Positions 27,601 to 36,500 of a stretch of 64,000 nt of DNA are shown here, in pieces. Positions within the stretch are counted from its first letter, which is position 1. Each line of letters starts with the position of its first letter. Both the position numbers and the translations under genes were made by a program. The stretch is from positions 217,504 to 281,503 of the forward strand of contig JBGARJ010000001.1 in NCBI GenBank assembly GCA_044230315.1, in the 5' to 3' direction. Source of the DNA: M3007 sp044230315 (GTDB lineage Bacteria > Bacteroidota > Bacteroidia > Chitinophagales > Saprospiraceae). The notes beneath the pieces are model-generated. The model did not search any database and was not told the origin of the DNA. It saw nothing but the letters and a program-made list of their open reading frames with translations.

Positions 27601-28857
27601 ACGGGTTTGACGACCTCGAACCCGGCGCCCTGTTACGAGGATTTCGTGTACACCGCCACCGTGAAAAGCCTGTGCGGCGACCAGCAGTGCTCGGCCACCA
27701 TCCGGTTGTACAACGACGCGGCTTCCGTCGGAGCGCTCAGCATGAATCCGCTGGAGTCGCCCGTGCCCTACTGCCCCGGCGAAGATTTTACGCTGGAATT
27801 CAAGCCCGGTTGCGCGAGCCACCCCCCCGCGCCAAACATGTGGACCTGGTGGGTGTCGACGATCAGTGCCAATTCCGGTTTTGTGCAGGTCCCCGGTTCG
27901 GGCAGCATGAATCCATTGTGGAACACCAATCCGGTTTGGACCGATACCTGGTATCAGGTGAATGCACAGAACGGCGTTTGTTCACCAAAGCCAGTGACGT
28001 ACTTTCTCGACATCCGCGATCCGCTTACGATCGGCACCTTCACGGTTACGCCAAACCTGACCACACCGGATTGCGACATCCTTAGCCTGGATTTGGCCAT
28101 CCCGTTCTCGCCTGTCGATCCGAATTGTCCGGTAAAAGTGACCTGGATCAAAAACGGTCAGGTACTGTACGTGGGCACGTATACGTCGTCGCCGGCTACC
28201 TGGAATTATTCCGATCCCCTGTTGCTGGGTGATTATTCGGGCAATTACTGGGTGATCGTGGAAAGCACCTGCTGCAAGGAACGCCAGACATCGAATCTGG
28301 TGCCCATCGACCCGCCCTGTTATACCAAACTCACAGGGCCCTGTTTCCTGCGGCCGGGACAAACCGTTACCCTTACAGGCATGCTGGTCAATCCTATGCC
28401 TTTTGTGATCTGTGACGACTACTGGTTTATCATCGACAATACCGGTAATCTTTCCACGATTAGCTCAAACAGCTCAATCCAGGTCAGTACGCCCGGCTAC
28501 TATGTGTATAAAGTGTACTGCGACAACGGTTGTATCAAATGCGACACCTTCCCGCTCGATTTTTGCGATGTGGATTGCATCGACGCGACGGGCGATTCGG
28601 GCGAAAAGGCATACGCCGTTTCCCTCCAGCCCAACCCCAACACCGGCGCATTTACCCTGATGCTACCCGAACCTGCCCCATTGGGCATGGTGTTCCGCCT
28701 GCTCGACCTCACCGGGCGGCTGGTACAGGAAATGCCGGCCGAAACGGGTTTTGCCCAACAATCGGTGCATGCGGCCGGCTTGCCCTCCGGGATGTACTGG
28801 GTGCAGGTCATATCCGACTACCGGGTGCTGGCGGTGAAGCGGTTTGTGAAAGAGTAA
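24682..28857 (+). CDS. T9SS-exported protein with PKD and HYR domains
   Basis: 1391 residues from MKHIPFLYLLACLLFSITLG (signal peptide, cleavage near GGQ). The frame is open 48 codons further upstream, overlapping the previous gene, but only this ATG begins a signal peptide. Residues about 25-400 repeat blade-like strands suggestive of a beta-propeller. A PKD domain follows (VIYSWDFNNDGIPDASG), then two HYR-type modules (ACIGPANVILPTDPGKCTAF and PPVITCPKNIFTTAPFCDGG), several Cys-rich Ig-like modules, and a type A T9SS sorting domain starting at LQPNPNTGAFTLMLPEP and ending AVKRFVKE. HYR and PKD modules usually mediate adhesion. No catalytic centre is evident. Confidence 0.85.
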   Translation: MKHIPFLYLLACLLFSITLGGQTTFYKLYGNADDNYPQKVKGFNGFTYVLASRKDAMTEYATFTKFTGAGAIVWERQLDFPSQLLDFEYSPSDQSFLLVGRTEPFIVGGVVQDNQSVLVKIDDNGTQVFVQKFAHTGRESFMRIIRHTSALPAGTASEFYVLGFKNQSLPASSSDQVMLYNFDQTGAWRFAREYFYTFELEGYLGLFQKANGNVVFLGDAAPFNDGILVEVNGVNGSVVSANKYNQAGNSAQYDLHDGMELPNGQIVVAGADFGNKKGMLLKLNSTYAPMYGRVFDNISEFRELGRDPNTGPLSALLYVIGPAKQTPDYTIVSRVTDNFTTDFTVVYSASQARFETDFKNAHFSVTPASNRIFYADSREVSAGNFDMLVGAFDLNFSIQNIQNTCRDPFTNPTTPVLPIRTAIQVTDGPLAQNIVTEGKIVALAMPLRNFCTSECSAALLCTVGQCLDVHCTGTGTSSGIGPVIYSWDFNNDGIPDASGANLTSVNHTYPAPGTYTICLTVSDASINCSTTSCQTVVIPPVSPPACIGPANVILPTDPGKCTAFYAPTISGFDPCGPVTVSSVLTGATTGNAVATNYNKGITTVTSTVTGIFNNSATCSFTVTVVDAEPPVITCPKNIFTTAPFCDGGAIVSFPAPVVTDNCPMATYTCTQQSGNFFPCGQTTVTCTATDMGQNTSTCSFNVNVDCKCAEIGQTSIMCDPVVDDKYLFTIAVTSLNGATSCTATVTGTGQTGVVVTSGPVTFSGSGVLTGMITATNPIPATFNLVVNVQCICPNGQVSNCMLPVSLVPICCKHIYLKDTSVCATDPQLSVPIIGCGQFTNIQQVNWYVATGPTCPPFTGPGSPGWTLQQGQFDCSPLLLSPYLYTNNIWVQVTMTVGDFPCKTVPSNVACVTLCQPVSCTIKPALQEFCFTGTPITPPNDLTVNPVAGNCAPVSITWSGPGVPAGQMGPNYLPTGLTTSNPAPCYEDFVYTATVKSLCGDQQCSATIRLYNDAASVGALSMNPLESPVPYCPGEDFTLEFKPGCASHPPAPNMWTWWVSTISANSGFVQVPGSGSMNPLWNTNPVWTDTWYQVNAQNGVCSPKPVTYFLDIRDPLTIGTFTVTPNLTTPDCDILSLDLAIPFSPVDPNCPVKVTWIKNGQVLYVGTYTSSPATWNYSDPLLLGDYSGNYWVIVESTCCKERQTSNLVPIDPPCYTKLTGPCFLRPGQTVTLTGMLVNPMPFVICDDYWFIIDNTGNLSTISSNSSIQVSTPGYYVYKVYCDNGCIKCDTFPLDFCDVDCIDATGDSGEKAYAVSLQPNPNTGAFTLMLPEPAPLGMVFRLLDLTGRLVQEMPAETGFAQQSVHAAGLPSGMYWVQVISDYRVLAVKRFVKE

Positions 28858-28874
28858 CATATGAATAATCTCAG

Positions 28875-28937
28875 ATCTTATTTTTTCCGGGCTGCTGCAC
28901 GTCACGTTTTATTGGCGGCGGCCCGGAAAAATAAGAT
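28875..28937. repeat. Long imperfect hairpin between two exported-protein genes
   Basis: The arms atcttattttttccgggc (28875-28892) and gcccggaaaaataagat (28921-28937) are complementary over 17-18 bp with one base of length difference and enclose 28 bases. It begins 17 bp after the upstream stop codon. It could act as a terminator or mRNA-stabilising hairpin in either direction, although no separate U-tract follows the stem. Confidence 0.6.
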
Positions 28938-29008
28938 TTCGGATTGGTCAATCGTGGTTATCACCTATGCAATCCCCTTACTTCAAAAACGAATTAACTT
29001 CTTATCAC

Positions 29009-32000
29009 ATGAAACCGATTTCCCCATTACGGCGGGCTCTGCCGGGGATGTTTTTCCTGGCCTTGCTGCTTACGCCGCTCGTCGTAGCCGCTCAAACCCG
29101 CCTGCGCGATATTGCCCAACGCGATGCTACAACCGGTTGGATTTACTTTAACCCAGGCGTCGGTACGGTGCCGGAAACATTTTTTGCCACGTTTCAGCCT
29201 GAACTTGGCTTGAGCGAGGTTGACCATTTAATGCTGGTGCGCAGTTGGACGGATAATATCGGCATGACGCACCACTTGTTCCGTCAGTTTCACGGAGGAG
29301 TGCCCGTAGAGGATGCGGCCATGTTGCTGCACGAGCGGCAAGGCGAATTAGTTACGGCAAACGGACAGATTGCCGCTGGCCTCCAGGTCAGCAACCATCC
29401 GTCGATCGGTGCTGATCTTGCCTTACAGCGATCCCTTCAGGAAATCGGCGCTTCGGCATATGCCTGGGAGGACCAGGCATTGGAAGCCCAACTGCAGGCC
29501 GGTACCGATTCGCCGGATACGTCCTGGTACCCAAAACCGGAACTGTTGTACGTCCGGATCGACCGTTCCAAGCAGTTTTCAGCGGATAACATGGTGCTCG
29601 CTTACCGCACTTTTATATTCGCCACCGAGCCCTTCAGCCTCACTGACGTGTATGTTGATGCCCAAAGCGGGCTGGTTTTGTATCGCCAATCGCGCATCAA
29701 CGAATGTGTACCCGGCACAGGCTGGACAAACTATTATGGTGTAAAAAACATCGACGTTGGGCCCTTAGGTTCGAATTATACGCTTCAGGACAATTGCCGG
29801 GGACTTGGCGTCAATACATATTCCGGGACGTTCGGCAACGTCACCAGTTCTTCAACGGCCTTTTCGAGCGCCACCCAAAATCAAAACTCGGCGCATTGGT
29901 GTGCGGAGAACACCTTCGATTACTTTCTCAATATCCATTCGCGGAACGGTTACAACGGCGCGGGCGCGATCATGAACACGCGGACCGGTGGAAACGGCGT
30001 AGACGCGTGTTGGGATCAGGTACTCCATTACGTCTGGATTAAAGATGGCAACGGCGGCCTCTTGTCTAATTCACTCGCTACCCTGGATGTCGTCGGGCAC
30101 GAATGGACGCATGCCTACACCCAGTTCAACGGAAACGGAGGCCTGAATTACACCTATGAATCCGGGGCGTTGAATGAATCGTTCAGCGATATTTTCGGCA
30201 CCATGGTGGAATTCTATGCGGCGGGAGGTTATGGCGACTATTTTATTGCCGACGAATGCTGGGTGCCGGGCGGGATGCTCAGAAATATGAAAGACCCCAA
30301 GTTTAAAGGCCAGCCCGACACCTATCATGGAGTAAATTGGTACTACCTTGCGGGTGATAATGGCGGTGTACATACCAACAGCGGCGTTCCCAACCACTGG
30401 TTTTATCTGCTGGCCGAAGGCAGCAGCGCAACCGACGGGGTGAACGATATCCCGGTCCCATTTACCGTCTCCGGCATTGGCCGGGCGAAAGCCGCTGCAA
30501 TCGCCTTCCGCACACTGACCACGTACCTTACCCCGACCTCCAATTTTTATGCCGCGCGTGCCGGTTCCATTCGGGCGGCTACCGACTTGTACGGGGCCAA
30601 TTCCAACGAGGTTTGCCAGGTGGCCAACGCCTGGTTTGCCGTCGGCATCGGCAACGACAATCTGGTCATAAAAGACAACCTGGCCGATTCGGGTGCTGAA
30701 CCCAGCAACGGGATCAATATGTATATGGCTTATGACATTTGGGTACGGCAAACGCCAGATTTCTTTAATTCCGGAACCGGGCACTACCAAAACGAGCATG
30801 TCAGCCAAAATCTGATGGCCACTGTAGGGCCAAACCCTTCTTACGTGTATGTCAAAATCCACAACACCGGCAATGTGCCTTCGCACTGCGGCACGCTGAA
30901 AATGTACTGGTCGAGGGCTTCAACGGGCCTGACATGGCCAATCAACTGGACCAATAACTTTCCTTGCCCCGGTTTCGGGATATGCGGCAATCAATTTACC
31001 GCCTGCGGGAGTACGACGCCTATCGATTTTCCGATCCCCTCTATTCCGGCAGGCCAGGATTACACGGTGCAAATCACCTGGTGCCCGCCCGACCCGACTT
31101 TCCTGCCCGGTACCGGCAACCCCACCGACGATTCCCACTTTTGCCTGCTCGCCCGCATCGAACGGGAAAACGACCCCATGCACGACGAGCAACTCAATGT
31201 ATCCTGCAATTACAACACCTGGCAAAATAACAATATCGCCTGGAAGAATATCCAGGTTCAACCGTCCAACGGCGTGTACCTCGTTCCCTCGGAATTAAAA
31301 TGGATGTGCGTTCGCGCCCGCCGCGTCGTCGACAATGGGCGGGCTATCCAATTCCGAATACAGGATGATAAGAACAATCCCTTCCGCGTAAACGGAGATA
31401 TTTTGGTGCGGCTCCCCGATTCCCTGTTCAACCGTTGGTTGCAAGGTGGAAAAAAGGCAACGGGCCTCGAACATCTCGGCGGGCAGCTGCTCAAGCTCAC
31501 GGAGCCTACCGGCTTCCTCGACGGGATTGACCTGCCGATGGGGCAGGATTACAGTATCTGCCTGGCTTTCAACCCCTTCGAGGGGCTGCCAATCGACGCG
31601 CTCAGCACCTATGTCGCTACGATGGAACAACTGGAAGAAACTACCCCTGCCGGACCGCATGAAGTCGTCGGTGGGGAGGGTTTCGAACTGCGTATAAATC
31701 CGTATCCCATTTGGTTGGGCTATGACCAGCATATCTGCAAAGGCGATTCCGTCTTGTTGACCGCCGATCTGAGCAACTGGAATGTGAACGACTCCACGTT
31801 CATTTTCTGGGATAACGGTCAAACAGGCCCGTCCATCCTCGTCGCACCCGACAGCAGCCAAACCTTTACCGCCACTGTGACGAATGGCGACGGCCAGTTT
31901 GCTTCCGCTTTTGTAAATATTTATGTCGCCAATCCAACGCTCTGGTTTCTGGATGCCGATGGCGACGGTTACGGCACCGACGTGCCTGTGCTGGCCTGCC

Positions 32001-33490
32001 AACCGCCCGCGGGCTATGTGGATAACCATCTGGACTGCGACGATCATAATAACAACATCCACCCGGGCGCCCCTGAAATCTGTAATGGCGTCGACGATAA
32101 CTGCAATGGGCAAGCGGACGAAGGCCTGAACTTCGTGCAATCCTGGCGCGATTCGGATGCCGACGGATTCGGCGATCCCGCTACCGGTATAACTGCCTGC
32201 ACGGTGCCGCAGGGCTACGTGTTCAACAATACCGACTGCGACGACGAAAACCCCGCCGTTTATCCCGGCGCAGCCGAGGTTTGCAATGGCATCGATGATA
32301 ATTGCAACGGGCAGGTCGATGAGGGCTTTGTTTGCTATACGACCAGTGCGGTTTTTGACGGACTGACCTACTCTGCTATCAGCCATGCCGGACTGTTGTT
32401 GAGCGGCGATTCATTGATCATTGCCAATACCGCTATCGCCACGGATACTTTCTCCGTGCAAGTGGATGTGCACAATTCGATTGGCTACAATTTATGGTAT
32501 TCAGCCTCGGGTGTACCCGGGGCGGTGATTGTCCAAAACGCGTTTGGAAAAGGGACCGACGGCACACTTAAATCATTGGGCAAAACTACCCTTACCCAAG
32601 TCTCGGCCGATGAATTTAAAGCGACCGTGTTTATACCCGATATCGATACGCTGCAAATGAAAGTATACCGAAACGACACCCTTGTGTATGAAGCAGCCTT
32701 GCTCAACGGTGATTCGATCGACTACCAAGTCAAAGTAACTGATGGTGGCAAGCCCAAATATGATGTACACATCGGTTACATCAATCAGCCCGGCGACCGG
32801 CCGCCGTTGGTAGTTAAAGTGCTTACGGGAGGCAAAGCGGAATATTCCGTCTTTACACCGGGGGGCGAAGTACTTTGCGACGCCATCCAGTTTTCTTCGC
32901 CGGCTGCAAAAAAAGACACGGTTTCGCTCTCAGCAGTTTCCTATTCAGCGACGGGCTTTCCAAACCTCATCTTTTACAGGGCAATTGCCGTCGGAGCCGA
33001 TCAATTGCTTATGTTTTGTGCCGGCGACACGTTGAATTTATCTGCAACGACCGCCGATGGCGCACAGTATCAATGGCAGAAGGACCTTATTGATATTCCG
33101 GGTGCCGTGTTTGCCCAATATCAAGCGTTGGAAACCGGCGATTACCGGGTAAAAGTCACAACGGGTAGCACAACCTACACCTCAAGACCATTGCCGGTGC
33201 AAAAGGTGGATTGCAGCCTGTCAACGCACGCCATCAATCCGTTAGGTGGCATCCGCATTTCGCCGAACCCCAATACCGGCGTTTTCAGCGTCGAACTGCC
33301 TGCGGTTGCTGTACCTGGCATGGTCTTGCGAATCACCGACCTGGCAGGCAGGCCTTTGTTAGAAAAGCAAACCGAAACCGGGAGTGCCATACAGCAGGTT
33401 TGGGCGGGCAACCTGGCCGCGGGGGTTTACTTTTTACAGCTTGTTTCCGAAGGCAAAGTACTGGCCTTGGGGAAATTCGTACGGCAATGA
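29009..33490 (+). CDS. T9SS-exported M4 (thermolysin-family) metallopeptidase
   Basis: 1493 residues from MKPISPLRRALPGMFFLALL (signal peptide; the frame is open 14 codons earlier). Residues about 30-230 are an FTP-like propeptide. The peptidase has the zinc motif HEWTH (His364-His368), the third ligand Glu390 in GALNESFSD, and the HTNSG motif of the M4 active site (GGVHTNSGVPN). A module of about 200 residues (YDIWVRQTPDFF to NNNIAWKNIQV) follows and recurs in the next gene. Two 'putative metal-binding' repeats come next (LDADGDGYGTDVPVLACQPP, DSDADGFGDP). The C-terminus is a T9SS type A sorting domain (ISPNPNTGVFSVELP). It should be an extracellular endopeptidase for protein degradation. 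Confidence 0.92.
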   Translation: MKPISPLRRALPGMFFLALLLTPLVVAAQTRLRDIAQRDATTGWIYFNPGVGTVPETFFATFQPELGLSEVDHLMLVRSWTDNIGMTHHLFRQFHGGVPVEDAAMLLHERQGELVTANGQIAAGLQVSNHPSIGADLALQRSLQEIGASAYAWEDQALEAQLQAGTDSPDTSWYPKPELLYVRIDRSKQFSADNMVLAYRTFIFATEPFSLTDVYVDAQSGLVLYRQSRINECVPGTGWTNYYGVKNIDVGPLGSNYTLQDNCRGLGVNTYSGTFGNVTSSSTAFSSATQNQNSAHWCAENTFDYFLNIHSRNGYNGAGAIMNTRTGGNGVDACWDQVLHYVWIKDGNGGLLSNSLATLDVVGHEWTHAYTQFNGNGGLNYTYESGALNESFSDIFGTMVEFYAAGGYGDYFIADECWVPGGMLRNMKDPKFKGQPDTYHGVNWYYLAGDNGGVHTNSGVPNHWFYLLAEGSSATDGVNDIPVPFTVSGIGRAKAAAIAFRTLTTYLTPTSNFYAARAGSIRAATDLYGANSNEVCQVANAWFAVGIGNDNLVIKDNLADSGAEPSNGINMYMAYDIWVRQTPDFFNSGTGHYQNEHVSQNLMATVGPNPSYVYVKIHNTGNVPSHCGTLKMYWSRASTGLTWPINWTNNFPCPGFGICGNQFTACGSTTPIDFPIPSIPAGQDYTVQITWCPPDPTFLPGTGNPTDDSHFCLLARIERENDPMHDEQLNVSCNYNTWQNNNIAWKNIQVQPSNGVYLVPSELKWMCVRARRVVDNGRAIQFRIQDDKNNPFRVNGDILVRLPDSLFNRWLQGGKKATGLEHLGGQLLKLTEPTGFLDGIDLPMGQDYSICLAFNPFEGLPIDALSTYVATMEQLEETTPAGPHEVVGGEGFELRINPYPIWLGYDQHICKGDSVLLTADLSNWNVNDSTFIFWDNGQTGPSILVAPDSSQTFTATVTNGDGQFASAFVNIYVANPTLWFLDADGDGYGTDVPVLACQPPAGYVDNHLDCDDHNNNIHPGAPEICNGVDDNCNGQADEGLNFVQSWRDSDADGFGDPATGITACTVPQGYVFNNTDCDDENPAVYPGAAEVCNGIDDNCNGQVDEGFVCYTTSAVFDGLTYSAISHAGLLLSGDSLIIANTAIATDTFSVQVDVHNSIGYNLWYSASGVPGAVIVQNAFGKGTDGTLKSLGKTTLTQVSADEFKATVFIPDIDTLQMKVYRNDTLVYEAALLNGDSIDYQVKVTDGGKPKYDVHIGYINQPGDRPPLVVKVLTGGKAEYSVFTPGGEVLCDAIQFSSPAAKKDTVSLSAVSYSATGFPNLIFYRAIAVGADQLLMFCAGDTLNLSATTADGAQYQWQKDLIDIPGAVFAQYQALETGDYRVKVTTGSTTYTSRPLPVQKVDCSLSTHAINPLGGIRISPNPNTGVFSVELPAVAVPGMVLRITDLAGRPLLEKQTETGSAIQQVWAGNLAAGVYFLQLVSEGKVLALGKFVRQ

Positions 33491-33573
33491 CACACGATTG
33501 GCCTTTGGAGGGATCAATAAGTCAATTCAAACCCGTTTGCCGCTTTGAACGGTAAGCAAAAATCATATGACCA

Positions 33574-36500
33574 ATGAAAAGGAATATCCTGTATGCCTGC
33601 TGCCTGTTATTGGCCCACTGGTACAATGTGGCATCGGTGGCAGCACAAGTTTCGAACTACTCCTTTTTCCAGTTCGAAGATAACTACGCGCCAATCGGCG
33701 GAACGCAATTGGGCACCGCTTCAAACGACGACGAGTATTTTGTCGGGAGCACCGCGGGTGGTTCAACCCCCACGGGGCCCGGTTTCCCGATCGGGTTTGG
33801 GTTTATTTATAATGGACAGATCTTTGACCGGGTGGGCATCAATACAAACGGTTGGATCAGTTTTGGCCAATCCACATTGAGCCCCGCGGTCGATATGACC
33901 TCCACCAATGTCTATGCACCGCTCGCCTCTACTGCAAGTACTACCCCCGCCCAGTTGCGCTGCCGTTTGGCGGCATTTGGCGCGAACCTGCAAGGGCAAA
34001 CCGGAAGTTCACTATCCATACAAACCATAGGTAATGCGCCTAGCCGAGTTTGCGTCATTCAATGGACGAACTACAAACGTTTTGGAACTGCCGTTTTAAA
34101 TGATGCCTTAAATTTCCAAATCCGCTTGTATGAGAGCTCCCATGCTATAGTAATGGTATATGGCACGAACAATTTCAGTCCCGGATTCAATGTCAATGCG
34201 CAGGTTGGTCTGAGTGGAACAAACAGCACCGATTTTAATAACCGCACCACCGCAAGCGACTGGAATTCGACAACTGCAGGAACGAATGCAGCAATGGGTT
34301 GTGCTGTTCACGGTTTGATCACCCCGCCAAAGAATTCCCTTTCTTTGTCGTGGTCGCCTTGTGTCACTGGTACGCTTCCGGGCGGTTCTTTCCGACGCCG
34401 GGATATTTACGCGTTCACGCCGGCAGAGCGGGCGCAATTGAGAGATTTGATCGTGCAGTTTATCCTCGATGCCAATCCCAATCCGCTGCTTGGCAACGGG
34501 CTTGGCAACGGCACCTCAGGGTACACCGGCACACAGTATCATGCTTTGTTCGGGCAGCACGGCAATTGCAACTTTTTTCCATGGCACCGGGGATTTATCA
34601 AAAAACTAGAAGACTACCTGCTTAAAAAGCCTGGCGGCGAATGTTTTGTGCCGTTGCCAAAATGGACGCCGATTTCGCCTATCCCAAGCGAGTTTTTCTA
34701 TGACGGCACCGGGACCAACAACAACTCGGTGACCAACGGCACGCTGGTTAATCAAAACCCGTTGACCAGCGGTCCCAACTCTTATTACTTTTATGACCTG
34801 GAATCCATCCCTTGTGAAATTTCTTCCGGCATTTTATGCGATTTCAGCACCTTGGCTGAAGCAGAGCACGGCTCGGTTCATGTAAATATCGGAGGCGTTA
34901 TGGGGAGCATCGGTTCAGCGGCCGGTGCGGCCATATTCTATTTGTGGCACGCATACGTCGACGATTTGTATTGGAATTTTGAAAGCTCGTGCGATCCGGG
35001 GTCCAATCCGGGTTGCGACCTCTTTACCCGCGACAACTCCGATGATTATGGATTAGAACCCAACCCGAACGTCCAGGTTTGGTACAGCCCCGATATCTGG
35101 GTACGCAACACCCAGGATGCGTTGGTAAACGCCAGTGTTCCGGGCTACTATACTATGGGCTGTGTTGACGATGCCCTGCGCCATCAAGACCCCGAATATT
35201 CCTTAACAACGCCCGTCTACGTGTATGTGAAGGTGCGGAACCGGGGCATGCAAAGTATTACGGGTGCAAAACTCAGGCTGTATTTCACCAAATCCTCTCC
35301 CGGAGAGCTGTGGCCCGACACCTGGGTAAACAATGGGGTAAATGGCGATGAAATAACCACCGGGGGAGGTGTCCCTTTACCCTATCTCGTTCCCGGGGAT
35401 ATTTATACCGTTGAAATCCCGTGGTTTCCGCCAGCCCCTCCCGGAAACCTTCCAACTATGTATTGCCTGCTCTCCCGGATCATTTCACCCGACGACCCCA
35501 TTACCTTTGAACAAGGCACTACGGGAAGTCCGCACCCGATTTTCGACAATGTGTTGAACAACAACAACATCGCCACGAAAAATGTCTATGTGGTGAACAA
35601 TACGCCGGGTATCGTGGGGAATTCCGGCACCTACACCATGAGTGCCAGTGCGGAAGGCTTGGGGCTCATCCAATTTGTGCCCGTCCCGCACCCTGATTTA
35701 GGTGTTTCATATACCGATGTAGGGGCGGTGACCGTCGCCTTGGGTGGTTTTTATACCAATTGGGAAAAGGCCATGTTCGCCGCATCTCCTTTTATCGAAA
35801 AAGTAGGCGGGAACAATATCCGGCTATTGAGCGGCGGCGGCCCCGGTGATTATTGGATAAAAGCCTTATTGGAAAAAAATGACACCAGCTCTATTCACCT
35901 CAATTTCCAATTGAACTCCAATTTTTCGGCAAACTACGGGTACCGCGACTGGAATTTTGATCTCTCACAGGAAGTGTACGACATCTCGGCTACGGGGCAA
36001 CTACCTGGTGTATTCCTCAGCGCACAACATTACAATATCGCGATAGATTACCCATGCGAAGCGCACGCGGGCCCCGATACCCTGATTCTATCCGGCGGTT
36101 GTGCGGTAATCGGCAGCCAGCCAGTCTGTGCATCCTGCGATTTCGGGTGGACCGAAAATGGCGTGGCCGTGCCGGGAGCGACCGGGCCGAACCTCCAGGC
36201 CTGCCCTACTTTCACCAGCACCTATGTACTCACGGTGCGCGACACGGCGTCGGGCTGCCATTTTTCCGATACGGTCACCGTTTATGTAGACAGGATTTGC
36301 AGCGCCGAGATCGGGCCAAGTCAGTATGTTATCGAACACGGACAATGCGTGCAGATTGGCGGCCCCGGAAGTACTTGCCCGGACTGCCAATTCTTTTGGA
36401 CGCCGACGACCGGGTTGAGCAATCCTAATATTTCCAACCCGATCGTTTGTCCGTCTGATGACATTGTTTATACACTGACAGTGGTCAGAGATAGTTTTTG

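Noticed and set aside
26524..27822. Long - strand frame opposite the PKD/HYR protein
   Set aside because: Same pattern of antisense shadow; no start context and no family resemblance.
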